Shown here: positions 24,791-36,990 of the stretch, piece by piece | Position numbering within the stretch: the first letter of the stretch is position 1 | Layout of the letters: each line of letters opens with the position of its first letter | Assembly: GCA_012295275.1 (NCBI GenBank) | Contig: CM022671.1 | Span: forward strand, 13,022,678 to 13,086,677 | DNA length: 64,000 nt | Direction: 5' to 3' | Source of the DNA: Chrysomallon squamiferum | Lineage: Eukaryota > Mollusca > Gastropoda > Neomphalida > Peltospiridae | Notes under the pieces: generated by a model | Told to the model about the DNA's origin: nothing | Seen by the model: only the letters and a program-made list of their open reading frames with translations | The model's database searches: none | Position numbers and translations under genes: made by a program

Positions 24791-26810
24791 GACCCACGAC
24801 CATCTCCCCAAAATATGCAACTTGATGAAAGGTAGATCATCAACATTAAAATCAAAGAACATTAACAAAATGTATATCTAAAAATATGATAGAGAATTTT
24901 TAATAAAAAGTGAATTTTAACATGATTCAAACATTTATGCAGGTGGGTATATCTCAAAACTCTTTTGAAAGCATTATTTGTATCAGCTTCTGTTTTTTAT
25001 TGTAATGAAACTTATAAGTTATATTAATAGGGTTCTTTTCCCTTTTTCTGGAATCCTGAATCCATTTAAATTATAATTTTCTTGTGACAGATTATTTGAT
25101 TGTCCAGTTTCAATTAACTTTGTAGCACATACCATAATATTTCACAATGTTTTCATTAAAATCAGTTTTTTTGTAGTTGTTCATGTCCTTTGGTAGTAAC
25201 AGATTGTGGTTTAATTGTTTTTAGAGTAATATAATGATAGTACTGTATCTCTACAACTAGTTGTGATTTGAGTCAGTTGGCCATGTGTTCTAGGAGTAAA
25301 TAAATTGTAGGATAGAAACTGATAAACACCTCTCATGCCCACAGTCAAATTATCACTTTTTCACATCAGTTTTAATCCATCAGTGCTAAGGAATAACTTT
25401 CAGGGGCAATGAATCAGGAAAACAAAATAAACTTGATTTCAAAATTAACTTACCATTGATTTTTTTTTTTCAACAAGTGAAACAAAAACTACTGAAAATT
25501 TATTTCTGAAAAAAAGGAAGATAATTTGTTGTAAATTTTTTATATTGATGTTAACTGTGGAAAACTGGGGCAACTATTTGTAAAAAGCAACGATTTAAGC
25601 AATTTGCTACACAACAAAGTCAACATGATAAAGATTTCCTACTGCACATTGTATTGCAAGTCTACTCATTCAGCATGAAATGTGACAAACAGGACAAATT
25701 TAATAGACTATGACTCAGTCCGTCTGATTGCCCTCTCACCTCAGAGCTGCAGTGATGAGATGAAATCTTGGATTACTTCCCCACTTTTCACCCACTTTTC
25801 AATATCCACTTGTCAATATCCACTTGTTCTCATCAACCATCTGGTAAACTCAAAATATAACACCATCCAGTCAAAGCTTGTGACTTATCGTAGTGAGTTT
25901 TAAAATGATCCAGTGTAAGCAACAAAAGTAGAGGAATGCTAAAAACTTATTTGCTTGTGAAGATTTGTTGCAGTTTATCATATGTGTTTGCTGGCATTAT
26001 ACCAGTGCTTGGATGGGTGAGGTTGATGGTGGGCAAACACTGCTGTCACCAGCTGGTTCTAGTGATTCATCTTTCATTAGTTAATTAGATCATTTGTCCA
26101 CATTCAACAATTATTCATACAAGCCCACAGAAATTAGATTACTCTTCTTAGCTCTTCTCTGCTTTTTATGATAAACAAATTAAATTCATGCTTTAGTTTT
26201 GTGAAAACAATGACTGCTCATTCAACAGCTACAATGTAATTAACAAAAAAATGATGGGCTTCAATATATTTAATATAAAGTGCATGTTGTTGAATGTTTC
26301 ATCTTTTTGCAACTCCTTTTTATTTTTTCATTAAATACTGTTTCTAGTTTTCTTTCAGTTATTAAATGACAAATGCATCTGGGTTAAAATATGCTTGAAA
26401 TATTTTTTCTTTTTATTAAGAATTATAATTTTGTATGTTGAACAGTTCATAGCATTTTTATATGCCTATTTGGTTGCTATATTATATTTTTAATATGCTT
26501 GTAATTTTTAACAAATTATTAAACAATATTTATTTTCATGAATTAAAATTAGTAATTAAATTTGGTGGTTCTAACAAGTAGAAACTACATTTTAACAATA
26601 TATTTCTATATTTATTTATAATGTTGTATAGTGTCACAGTTGTTACAAATGGTATTAATAAAAGTAGTTATTTTTAATATTTTGTTGATTTTAATATTTT
26701 TACTTATTATTATTTTTGTTGTTTTTTGATAATTGTTTATTAAATATATTTATTTATTATTATCATCATCATAATCATCATCATCATTATTATTATTATT
26801 ATTAATACAG

Positions 26811-26921
26811 CATGAGCCAAACAACAACACAAAGGTATCTTACAGGATCATTGTGTCTCAAGTCACAGACAGAGGGCCTGCTGAGAAGAATGGAATGAAA
26901 ATACATGACAAGATCATCAAG
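26811..26921 (+). CDS. Exon encoding second part of the PDZ domain
   Basis: A 111-bp exon of 37 codons, phase 0 at both ends, between acceptor TTAATACAG and donor GTAAAT (26922). The product begins HEPNNNTKVS (the variable beta-B/beta-C loop), then YRIIVSQV (beta-C), DRGPAEKNG (the GPA turn and alpha-A of PDZ domains) and MKIHDKIIK (beta-D start). The IHDKII block mirrors the IHDRII of PDZRN3/4 PDZ1 as I recall it. It follows directly on the 14730-14840 exon in frame. A complete PDZ still needs a VNG-containing strand and the alpha-B helix, so another coding exon must follow. The best candidate in the window is at 46812. Confidence 0.9.
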
Positions 26922-29900
26922 GTAAATTACCAGCCTCAATATCTTGTTCCTTCTCAGAGCATCTATATCCATTATACCTACAGACTTTGATCAGAAATCC
27001 TAAATGTATAAAGCATAATCCTGGCAAATCTTTTTAACCTGAAGTAATTGCATACAAAATTCAGATTTCAACGAGAATAATCTTTGAAATGAAATTTAGG
27101 AAAAAAATTAGTAGATATCTAATGTCAGTTCATAATGCCATTAAGTTTACAAAATTAAATGTTTTCAAAAGCATCACTGAATGGGAGATTAAATTTGTGA
27201 ATTATTCTAAGCCTCATAAATAATCTTTAAAATATACATGAATATAAATAATTAATAAGAGGGATTTATTTGGTTGTATTTGTGATAAAGTTCTTTTTTT
27301 TTTTTTAGTAGATAAATTACAAACTATAATTTTATAATGAGTATCACTTTCTATTGGTTATGAATCTGATAAAGTCAGAAATATAAACAACTAACACTTG
27401 TAATAAGTGTGTGGGCACTTTGGGATGTAGGTGCATTGTTTGGTTCTGATTTGTATTTGTATTTGCATTTTTATTTATTTTAATTTATAAAAAAAATATT
27501 TTGTATTTTTAAATATTGTATAATAATTCCCCTTTTTGTTCTGAGATTAATTTAAAAAGGCAAACCATCTGCAATCAAACTGTTTTTGTGCATTATAACT
27601 TAACAAAATTTTGATTTCAGCCTTAACCATTTGTGTAAAATTAAAACAGTGAATTTGTATAAGTGTGAAAAGCATGTACCTCAGGATGATACTGATACTG
27701 TGTGTATGTTTTAAATATATCGAAATTTAGTTATATGTTGGTATATCAACTGGTTCATATAATTTACTTTTTTGAGGCTGAGAAATGTAAAGCAGGTTTT
27801 GAATAGTGCAACAAGAACAAAAATGACAACAAAATAATAACAGTAATAAATAATTAAAAAATAAGAAGAATTAGAAGAAATTAAATGAAAACAAGGAAAA
27901 AGTAATAGCAATACTTGTAAAAAATACTAGCAAATATTTTGCTTGGACTTTTTATGGATGGACTTATAATTATCTTATTTAATTATATTTAAAATGGTGA
28001 AGGAAATTTTATAATTATTTTAATATATTTAAAAAGACAAAATAAATAAATTAATAAAGTATTAAATTTTAAAAATCATAAATAAAAACAGTGAATAAAA
28101 AAAATATGATAATAAATAAAATAAAATAAATAAATAAATAATCATCATCCATTTATATAGAAGGAAAATGAAACCACAACTTAATAGTAAAAATTTAATG
28201 AAAGCATTGATTGCAAAGAAGAATCTCTTAACAATAAGTAGGAAGTGAAATAATAAAATAACATTACAGTCACCATAATAGATGAAAGACAAGTCTGAGT
28301 AAATTATAATAATTTAAGATATGCTATGTAACAAAGAAGGACAGGTTCATGTCTTCTTAGAACAAAAACAACAACAACAAAAAAATATGTATATATAAGC
28401 AAGGAAGAAAGAAAAGTAAAAAAAGAAAAATCTGAAAGAACAAGAAGAATATTCTCTTCATGCAAGAAATTCTAATAGTCTCTTAAGGAGTCAGTTATAA
28501 ATAGATGACCTGCTAGCAGTCCACCATTCTCACACATTGGTGGATCTCAAAAATATGAAGCTTTATCCCATGAAAATAGCTAGCAGCAATGACCTCCCCC
28601 TTCCTAAGGATCCTCCTCCATCAGTATCCTTCTGCCAGAATGCTAAAAACTAATTTGTTTAGTAGAGGATGTTACTGGAAATGTTTTATGATACATGTTG
28701 CACATATAAATGTGTTTGCATTATCTATGTATGTATATATATATTTTGTGTTTTTGTAAATGTGTGTGTGTGTGTGAATAATGTGTGAAAGTGGGAATGT
28801 TTGTATGCATGAAGGATATATTTGGATGTGAAAAAGAGTATTTTAAGTTCGTATTAAAAAAATATTCTTCCACTCTTTGTAAACCTATTTTTTTTAATTC
28901 AAAATAAACAAATGTATTACAAATATTGTTCACATTTACATAAGAAAATACTACAACATCCTTGGCATTGGCACTTAAACACAGAGGAATTGTTAACATA
29001 TTTTATGGCCATATCTTTTACTCACATTTGTCAACATGCTAAGATGCTTGACTATGATAAGATAAAACAGTCAGTTTCCACTGGTGATAATGTTAGCATT
29101 TTCCTCTGACAGTTTGATGTAATGATAAATAAATAAATAAATAAATAATAATAATAAAGATCATAATTTCAAAATGAAATAAATCAAGCACATATCTGCT
29201 GCCTATTTTGTGTCGGGTTCTGAATATAGTATTTACACAAATTATCTTAATATTTTGGTTACTGTACAGAGTATGTTACAGTCTGAACAAATTATCATTG
29301 AGAAGGTAAAAAATCATATTCAAGTCAAAATGGACTATAACTGATGAGGAGAGATTCAATTATACAGGCTGGGAAATCACCAAAGAATAGGATCATATAG
29401 AGAGAGTGATGGGTATGCTGTCATAAACTTCAGCATGCAGGCCTAGCCTTTTCCTAACAATGTGAATGTCTTTGATGTGGACAATAAGAAATATTTGAGG
29501 ACAAATGCAGTTTGAAATTTGTTAGGAAAGAATTGCAGAGGTTCAAGTGCCTTATGTCATTGTCATAAATAACAACCCTTAATTTCCAGTTAATGACACA
29601 TGTTTTGAGCAACCTTTTGCTTTTTTTGATAAGGAAACTGAAAAAAACCTCTAGCACGTCAAACATAACTTAAATTCATATTTTAATATACAGCAGATTA
29701 TTATTACTAATTTCCTATTCTTTTTGCCTCTCTAATTCATTTTTTTTATTTATTATTATCATTTTTTCAGTTTTATTAAGTTTTTCTAAAATATTTCTTG
29801 AATAACTTTTTCTAAAATATTCCTTTTATAATTGAAATTTACCACATTCTTAGCACAACAGAATACAAAATAAAAGAATAAATTACCTATTTTAACTAAC

Positions 29901-32900
29901 AGCACAGTGTAACAATGTAATTAATATTTTTTAAAAATGTAATATTTTAATCTTTTAAAATATTTATTTTTATTTTATTTTATGGTTATTGCAAAACCTC
30001 AGAAAATATGATACTGAAATATTAATTTTAATTTTAATGCCAGCCATCCTAAAACAGATTTTGTGTATTCATAATGTAAATATTTAGATTAACCAAAATA
30101 ATAACATAATAACATAATGTTATAGCTATCAAAATTTATGATGTCCCTTCTTAGGACTAAGCACTCTAATGAATGTCAGAGATCATCAGAAGTGTTTCAT
30201 TTGTGACTAATCCCCTTTTGAGATGCTGACTAAAAATCAAGTGTTAAAGTCACGCTAACCAAAATATTGCTCTGTAGTAATACATATTTAGTGTGACTAG
30301 GTTTGGAAAGTGCTTAAAAGTTCTGTATAGCACCTCAAATTAAATTTCATCTCAAGTGGTTACCAGAAAGAGATTGAAAATTTTGGTTTCACACAATTTG
30401 TCACTTCAAACACCCTCTGATTATACATCAGCATACTTGACAACATCTAAATGGCAAATCATGAAATGAGGAAATGGAGAAAAATTTGTAATACCAACTC
30501 CTCTGTCCACATCATTAAGAGGGGATACAAACAGTGATGTAAAGAAATGCTGAAGAGTAAAGGACTGCTGAGTCATGGATGACTGTTTCTATTACCCATG
30601 TGCTCTGACTGACAAGCCTTTAGGAAGCATGACTTAGTTAAATCATACCTTCTTTTGATTTCTGCAGTCTGATTGCACTTCTGCCAGGAGGATCACTGAT
30701 TTAATTACACTTAATTATTGCATTATCCTTGCAGTGAGAGGCCGAGTGAGGTAGTGAGAGGAAAACGGTGAAACTGAGACTAAGAGAATAAAAGAGAGAC
30801 GGGTGAAAGAAAGATCCAAAATGATAATGCTAAAATTGTGCAACAGTATCAAGATTTTAATTAATTTTTTTTAGATTTTTATTTTACTTGAGGGATATTT
30901 TTACAGTGTTGTAAAATATTGAGATTTTAAGCATTTTTTTTTTTTTTTTTTTTAATTAGGCAAGTGTATAACTCTTTATTTATTATTTCTTGATATCTGT
31001 TAAAAATAATTAATAATTTTGTAGGATTTATTATTTCACTACATCAAAACTGTATCAATAGAAAATATCAGTTTTAAATTAAATTAAAAATTAAACACTT
31101 GTATTAGATATTTTTTTCTCTTCTTTTTGAAAGAATATATTTGTTTAATGTATTTTCTTAAGATACCAATTTAAGAGAATAATTTTTACAGATCATTTCA
31201 ACTATAAGTTTTAGCAAATAAACCAATGATATGTTATAGCTTATGCATTACAGTTCATCTTCATTGTTCAGTTTCTTAAAATAAAATTGACTGAATATAC
31301 AAATAATGATACTTTCAAAAATAAAATTAAAAATTTGAAATTGTTAAACACAGTATAACTTCATAAAAATAATTTAACTTTATGAAATTTAATTTCTGTT
31401 AGTCTGAATCATCACAGTCCTCAATTTAAAATTCCGTTTTCATTTTTTTTGTCTTTTCATTTCTCTTTCTCTCTCTTCTACTTTTTTTCAGACAAAATTT
31501 TTATAAATAAATTGTTGCATAATGTTTAATGATATTGTTTTTAAAACTGAATAATCTCTTTTGCTCATCTTCAGTTTAATATCATATCTTTTCTTCAGAC
31601 AAATTTTTATAAACAAATATTTAAATAATATTCACCATATAGTTTTTAGAACTTGTACATACAGAAACGAACACACCCTATTCTTGGTTAAATCCTTCAT
31701 CTTTTCTATAGAGAATAACAGAAATATTCTTTACATCTGAGTTACATTCTAACAAATCATATGGAACTCAAAATGAATGTTATTCTGAATTTACTTAAGT
31801 GTATTTGTTTTTTAATGATGTTTTACCCCACATTTTCTATTTTGCTTGTACTGTAGCTGCTAGCAGGAGAAGGAAATAAACCATAATTTTCATTATTTTA
31901 TTTTATTTTATCGTGGTCATAAATTGAGTAGTAGAGTAGCTATAAAAACAAATTCATTTCTATAAAATGTGGCTTTGGAAAGATTAATGTTGAGACATTT
32001 AATCTGTTTCTGTTAAAAATAACAAAGTGAAAAAATGTAGAAATAAAATCCATAAATGTGGAAGAAATGTAATCATCAATTAACTTAGAAATCTCAAAAA
32101 CACCCACCTCAAGCCAAATTCTTCTCACTTCTATACAAACCACTTGTTTCATGCATTCCACAATTTCCCTGAGGAATTTTCTAGCAAACTATCATTAACA
32201 TGTATGAGGCAGTCTAAAGAAAATCTAGCAATGAATTGTAGTCACATTTGTGAAATTTGTTGCAGACCTTGCTGAATGCCAAGACATAACTTTTTGGTGA
32301 CACTTTATGGTCTGGGTATACAATAAGTGCTTTTTAATAAGACTTTATTAGATCTGGTCTGACTCACCAACTGTTCAATGAGTTTTGTATTTAAAATATA
32401 TATTCTTTTCTAGATTCTAAGAATATCAACATCATTTGATGTAATGGTCACATCCAACAATCAATTTTAAAATAGTAGTTGAAAAAAAATATATAGCCTT
32501 GTTAGAATGAATATCCATTAATATATATTTCCAATTACAGACATGTTCAAGTAGATTTATAATTGGCACAGATTCTCCCTCATTCTCACATATCACATAT
32601 CAGAAATATTTATTATTATTATTTTTTTTTTTATTAATGTTTTGTTGTTTTTGTTTTTTGTTTTTTGTATTTTGTATTAATAATAATGCACTAACAATAA
32701 TCCATATGTTTTAAGAACAAGAACTGTTGTATTTTAATATAATTCATATTTAACTTCTAGTATTATGAAAAACAGATAACCATACTGTTTCTTATTTAAT
32801 CATACAATGTTCAGTGCTTCTCTAACTGTATCAAATCCTTTGTACTATATCATATCTTCTGTTGTTAATATTGTCTCCAGATACCTGTATGTCTGAGTTT

Positions 32901-34993
32901 TTCATACACTCATTACTGACTTTGTTTACTGTATACGCATGTCACCCAAAACATACAGACAGCCAGATAGGTGCATTCACACAGACATGTACTAAAATGT
33001 AGATACAAAGATAAATACAATCATAACTTCATACTTTCATAGAAATACACTTAGACTTTGTCTGTAAATAGCAGACTTATACACATGTTTTCAAAGCCCC
33101 TAATATTATTTTTCCTTGAAATCTTTAAAAAAATACTAAAATGCCTAAGTAATGTCCACTGCAGACAGGATAAAGTCCACAGCAAGAGACTATAAAAGAC
33201 TGGACTAAGGTGAATATGGCAATTGTGATTATGGAATGTTGGAGGTGAAAGCATCTTGTTTGGCCAAACCAAACGAAACCAAAACAAATGAGATGTCAGT
33301 AAACTGAGAGAAAGAAGGATGATAATCAAGAAAAAAGATACAATTGCTTTTTTGGTAAAAAAAAATAAGTTTTCTGTGAACATGTCGCTAAGCTTATTGT
33401 GTTTATGTTTTTTTGCAGGAGAGAGACTGCAATGCAGTGAGTGGCAAAATCTGAAATAATCCTGATATAGTTATGTCACATTTTAAAGTCATATATTTTA
33501 TTGAAAAATTATTAATAATGTCAGCTTCATTTAATTAGAAATACTATTGCTGTTAAAGATGTCATCAGATGTTGTTTTTTTTCGTTTTTTATATGCATTT
33601 GCATGTGCACATGTGTTTGTGTACTTGTCTCTGAGAACTGAAGACAAATCATGAAGGTGCTTTTATAACAATGAATGAGATAATGGATATGACTGAATGT
33701 ATATAAGGATTTTAGACATGAAGCAGAAGGATGTTAATCAAAAATTATTTAGGCAGAACTATAATGATGATGATGATATTAATAAAAAAAATAATAGCAA
33801 TAATAACAAAAGCAACAAATTTGTAAGAATCAAGTACAGTCAGAAAAATAATTAAAATTTGCACATTATGTCACTGTCTTTGTGATTTAGCACACTAAAT
33901 AAATGCTGTTCTTTAAGATACAAAAAAGAATAAAAATACATATAAAAAATATATCCATCCTTTTCTGATCAGAGTATATTCAGGTGTCCTGGTTTCCCAA
34001 TGGGAAAATCTGTTTGACTCAGCAAATCATTTATAATGATTTATTATAATGGTTAATTAACCAGCTTAACTTCCTTATTTAACATTTAAAAATGATTGCA
34101 ATTACATGCTTATAGAAATATTAAACATTTTAATTTGTTATTGCATTTTAAAATTATTTTATTAATTCCTTTTTGACACAGGGGTCGAATTTTTTAAACA
34201 TATGATATTATTTTATGATGTTTATGATCAGTTTCATCAAGAGCATTCAATCAACTATTTTAAAATGTAGTAATACCCACTGAATCTATAAGTTTGTGTG
34301 TCCTGGGCATACAACCAAGAACTTAGGATATTTATCCAGGATTAATTTTAGTATTTTTAATGTTAGAATTCACTTTGTTATAGAAATAATATTATCATGT
34401 AGTGGTCACACATATATATCCAGTTATGTAAGGATTGAGGTACATCCTGAGATTTGATTTACTCCTTGGTTATAAGGCCAGAAGCTAAATTAATGTATCA
34501 CCACAGCTGGTAATCTGATCAAGCAAAGTTTTTTTTTTTTTATCCATTTCCCTAGTTAGCCATTATCACTGAGGCCTGGTTATTCAATGGTCACGTTAAT
34601 TGAGAGTTGTTTTCATTGGACACTTGGCAGTCAGGGACTAGCTGTTTCTCAGATAAATTTTCAGTGTTGCTTAAGAAATGCCTAGTGAACTGGAAGTCAT
34701 TTTTTTTCCTCTGAAAAAGGATCCATCTTCATGCTTTAATTGTATGCAAACACATTAATTGTATGTTATGGAAGAAATTGATGACACATGCTTTGTTTTT
34801 GGTGTTAATGTTTGCAATGAGGACTGACTAGAAGACAGACTAGCATTGTAACTTGAAATTGTCTTTAGAAAAGTTAATGGATAACAAAATTATGATTTTT
34901 GTTTGTTTTATTAATACATTATTAAGAATAAACAGGAAAGATTCTATCTCCAAGAAAATGATGTTATTTTATTGTTGTCTTCTGATTATAGAA

Positions 34994-35030
<37 letters not shown>

Positions 35031-36567
35031 TTTTGCTCCTTTTCTTTTAATTTTCTATTTAATACATTTTTATAGAAAAAATCATGTCATTAAAAAATAT
35101 ATATGTGGCTTCTTTTTCCTTTTCATTAGTAAAATAATTTTTTCTTTTTTGTATTGTTTTTGATTTATTGTTAGAAAAGCAAGCAAGAAGTATTTTTTAA
35201 AATCAGTCAGTTGTAAAACTGTATTTCTATTGTCTGTGTTATGAAACCATTATTGTGTTGTTTCAATGTGGCTTTTTTCCTATTAAGACCAAAGAATAAC
35301 ATTACTTTGCCAAGTGTATCATTAAACAAATTTCACTGCAGCTGATTTAGAGTGGTGATTTTGCCAAAGGCAGCACAATGATTGCCTTTTAACATGATTA
35401 TGTGAAACAGACGACAGGACAAAACTTCTTTCCTCCTCCATTTTATTAGTAATCAGCTTTTTCCAAAACATTTTTCTTTCCAATTTTTTTTCTAAGGTTG
35501 TATTAGGCTCTTCATTAAGAATTACAACAAACAATGATTGAGTGCTAATTAAGAGATCCCATTTCTTAGCAAAGGAAACAATAACATTGCAGTATTGAAA
35601 ATCAAGATTACCTTTCATCAGATTAAAGTGAACAATAGATGACAATGCAGCATTCTGGTAAAAAAAAAAACACTATTTGTTTACAGTTGATCAAAATTGA
35701 TCAACTTGAATAAAAACTTTCTTGATTTTTTTCTGATAACCTTTCAGTGTTGTGTTGTTGAAGTAAATAGCAATTGCTGCTGTCATGATACATGTTATTA
35801 ATTGCTATTTGATATTAAATTTGTGTCTGTAATTATGTTCTCAGTTGTACTTGTAACCTTTTTGAGAAAACCAGTGCAGATGTTCATGTTGTTTTCTATG
35901 CATCTGCATAAATCATCAGTTATCATGCATTTTAAATTATTACGTTTTATATTACTAAAATAATAAATCATCATTGCCAATTTCAAAGAAATATAAATTA
36001 AAATATAAGTTTCAACATTTTAACTTTTGTTAAAGCTATTATTTCATGTTAGGAAAAGATATTCCTGATTGAAAGAAGCCAATATCTTTGAAAAAAATAC
36101 ATTAATAATCAAATATAAATTGTTTTATAGCTGAATAATACTGGCAAAAATACAATTATATTTTCAGCTATTTATTATTTGTTTCTTCAGTAGATTATAT
36201 TTTTATAATAAATAATAAAGTTATTTATTATTAGACTTCTACTATAGTTTTACATACACCAAAACTCATTAGTTATTTTTGAAACATTTTTTGTTATTTA
36301 TTTATCTATTTACTAATTTACTTTTTAAGGGTATCTTTAATAGATTTTGTATTTTTCCATCTGAGTTCATAATTATAACAAATAAATTGTTGACTTAGGA
36401 AATTATCTAAATATTAAACTCATATTCTTTCTCTCCACCACTCATTAAAATTTTTAAACTGCTTGAGAAAGAAAATTAGACTTTCTAATAAAAATCTACA
36501 CTGATCTTACTGCAGTTTATGTACAGTAATACAGGTACACTGATCAGACAGCAAGCTGAACTGAGGC
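26922..36567. other. Probable intron, AT-rich, no gene recognised
   Basis: Downstream of the second PDZ exon. It contains A/T homopolymers (27296-27310, 30937-30955), TAAA runs (28110-28140, 29126-29150), a TG run at 28760 and a CA microsatellite at 34997-35029. ORFs of up to 107 codons (for example minus strand 35322-35645) show no recognisable domain. A 12-bp T tract interrupts the patch at 34490-34680, which is otherwise non-repetitive. Intron status depends on where the gene's next exon lies. Confidence 0.5.
34997..35029. repeat. (CA)n microsatellite
   Basis: About 16 uninterrupted CA units, directly visible. It produces Thr/His runs in overlapping ORFs. Confidence 0.95.
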
Positions 36568-36990
36568 CCTTAGGCAGATCTAATGCCACATATTTCTTCA
36601 GTTATCAGCTATGTTTGGTCATTTTTGTCAGGATCTTGGCTGTTAAAAGCTAATGTTTGGTCAGAACTCTGATCACATGTTATATGTTATATGGTCTGTT
36701 TAAATATTCCTCCTATCAGCAAAGACACAACACCAGAGTGCTGGCTCAGTTTTATCCTATTCATTGAGATCAGACTGGAAACCTGTATATATTTTTGTCA
36801 TGAATGTATTAATCTGTTTGTATTATATCCTTGTCATGTATTCTAGATGTAATAATCTGTTATTTTATTGTTATACATTCTAGAAGTAATAATCTGTGGC
36901 ATCATTGTCACATATTCTTTATGTAATAATTTGTTAATATTATGTTTTTGTCATAAAAGTATTATTGATGTTATATGTGGTAGCTGTATA
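36568..36990 (+). repeat. Inverted repeat arm C1 with minisatellite (partner 41815-42243)
   Basis: The first 200 bp recur in reverse complement at about 42055-42243 (shared blocks AGCTAATGTTTGGTCAGAAC, TCTGATCACATGTTATATG, GAGTGCTGGCTCAG). The distal half is a diverged array of about 50-bp units built on TTGTCATxxATTCTAGAxGTAATAATCTGTT, repeated at least three times. The partner arm carries a reverse-oriented version of the same array. The arms enclose 4.8 kb including a LINE. This could be two copies of a repeat family with an internal minisatellite, or the ends of one large element. Confidence 0.8.

Larger units (their letters stand above)
14841..26810 (+). other. 12-kb intron splitting the PDZ domain
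   Basis: Donor GTAAGT at 14841 and acceptor TTATTAATACAG ending at 26810, both joining phase-0 exons. The content is AT-rich with few landmarks: the source of the 47-bp duplication at 15461-15507, short CT/CA runs (17180-17330, 17885-17935, 18475-18490), a (TA)n run near 19525, an unclassified repeat at 24310-24790 and ATC/ATT triplets just before the acceptor. Non-repetitive, somewhat GC-richer patches lie at 21080-21430 and 23270-23450. No other gene is supported. Confidence 0.8.

Noticed and set aside
25780-25830. Repeated TCAATATCCACTTG and CCACTTTTCA
   Set aside because: A small local tandem slippage of about 15 bp, too short to mean more.
34853-34930. AAAGTTAATGGATAAC as a possible VNG exon for the PDZ domain
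   Set aside because: In the VNG frame it meets a stop immediately after VNG. In the open frame it reads KLMDNK, which is not PDZ-like.
35322-35645. Minus-strand ORF of 107 codons
   Set aside because: The longest ORF without low complexity in its area, but no domain was recognised, there is no clear start context or splice sites in support, and the length is plausible by chance in a 64-kb window.
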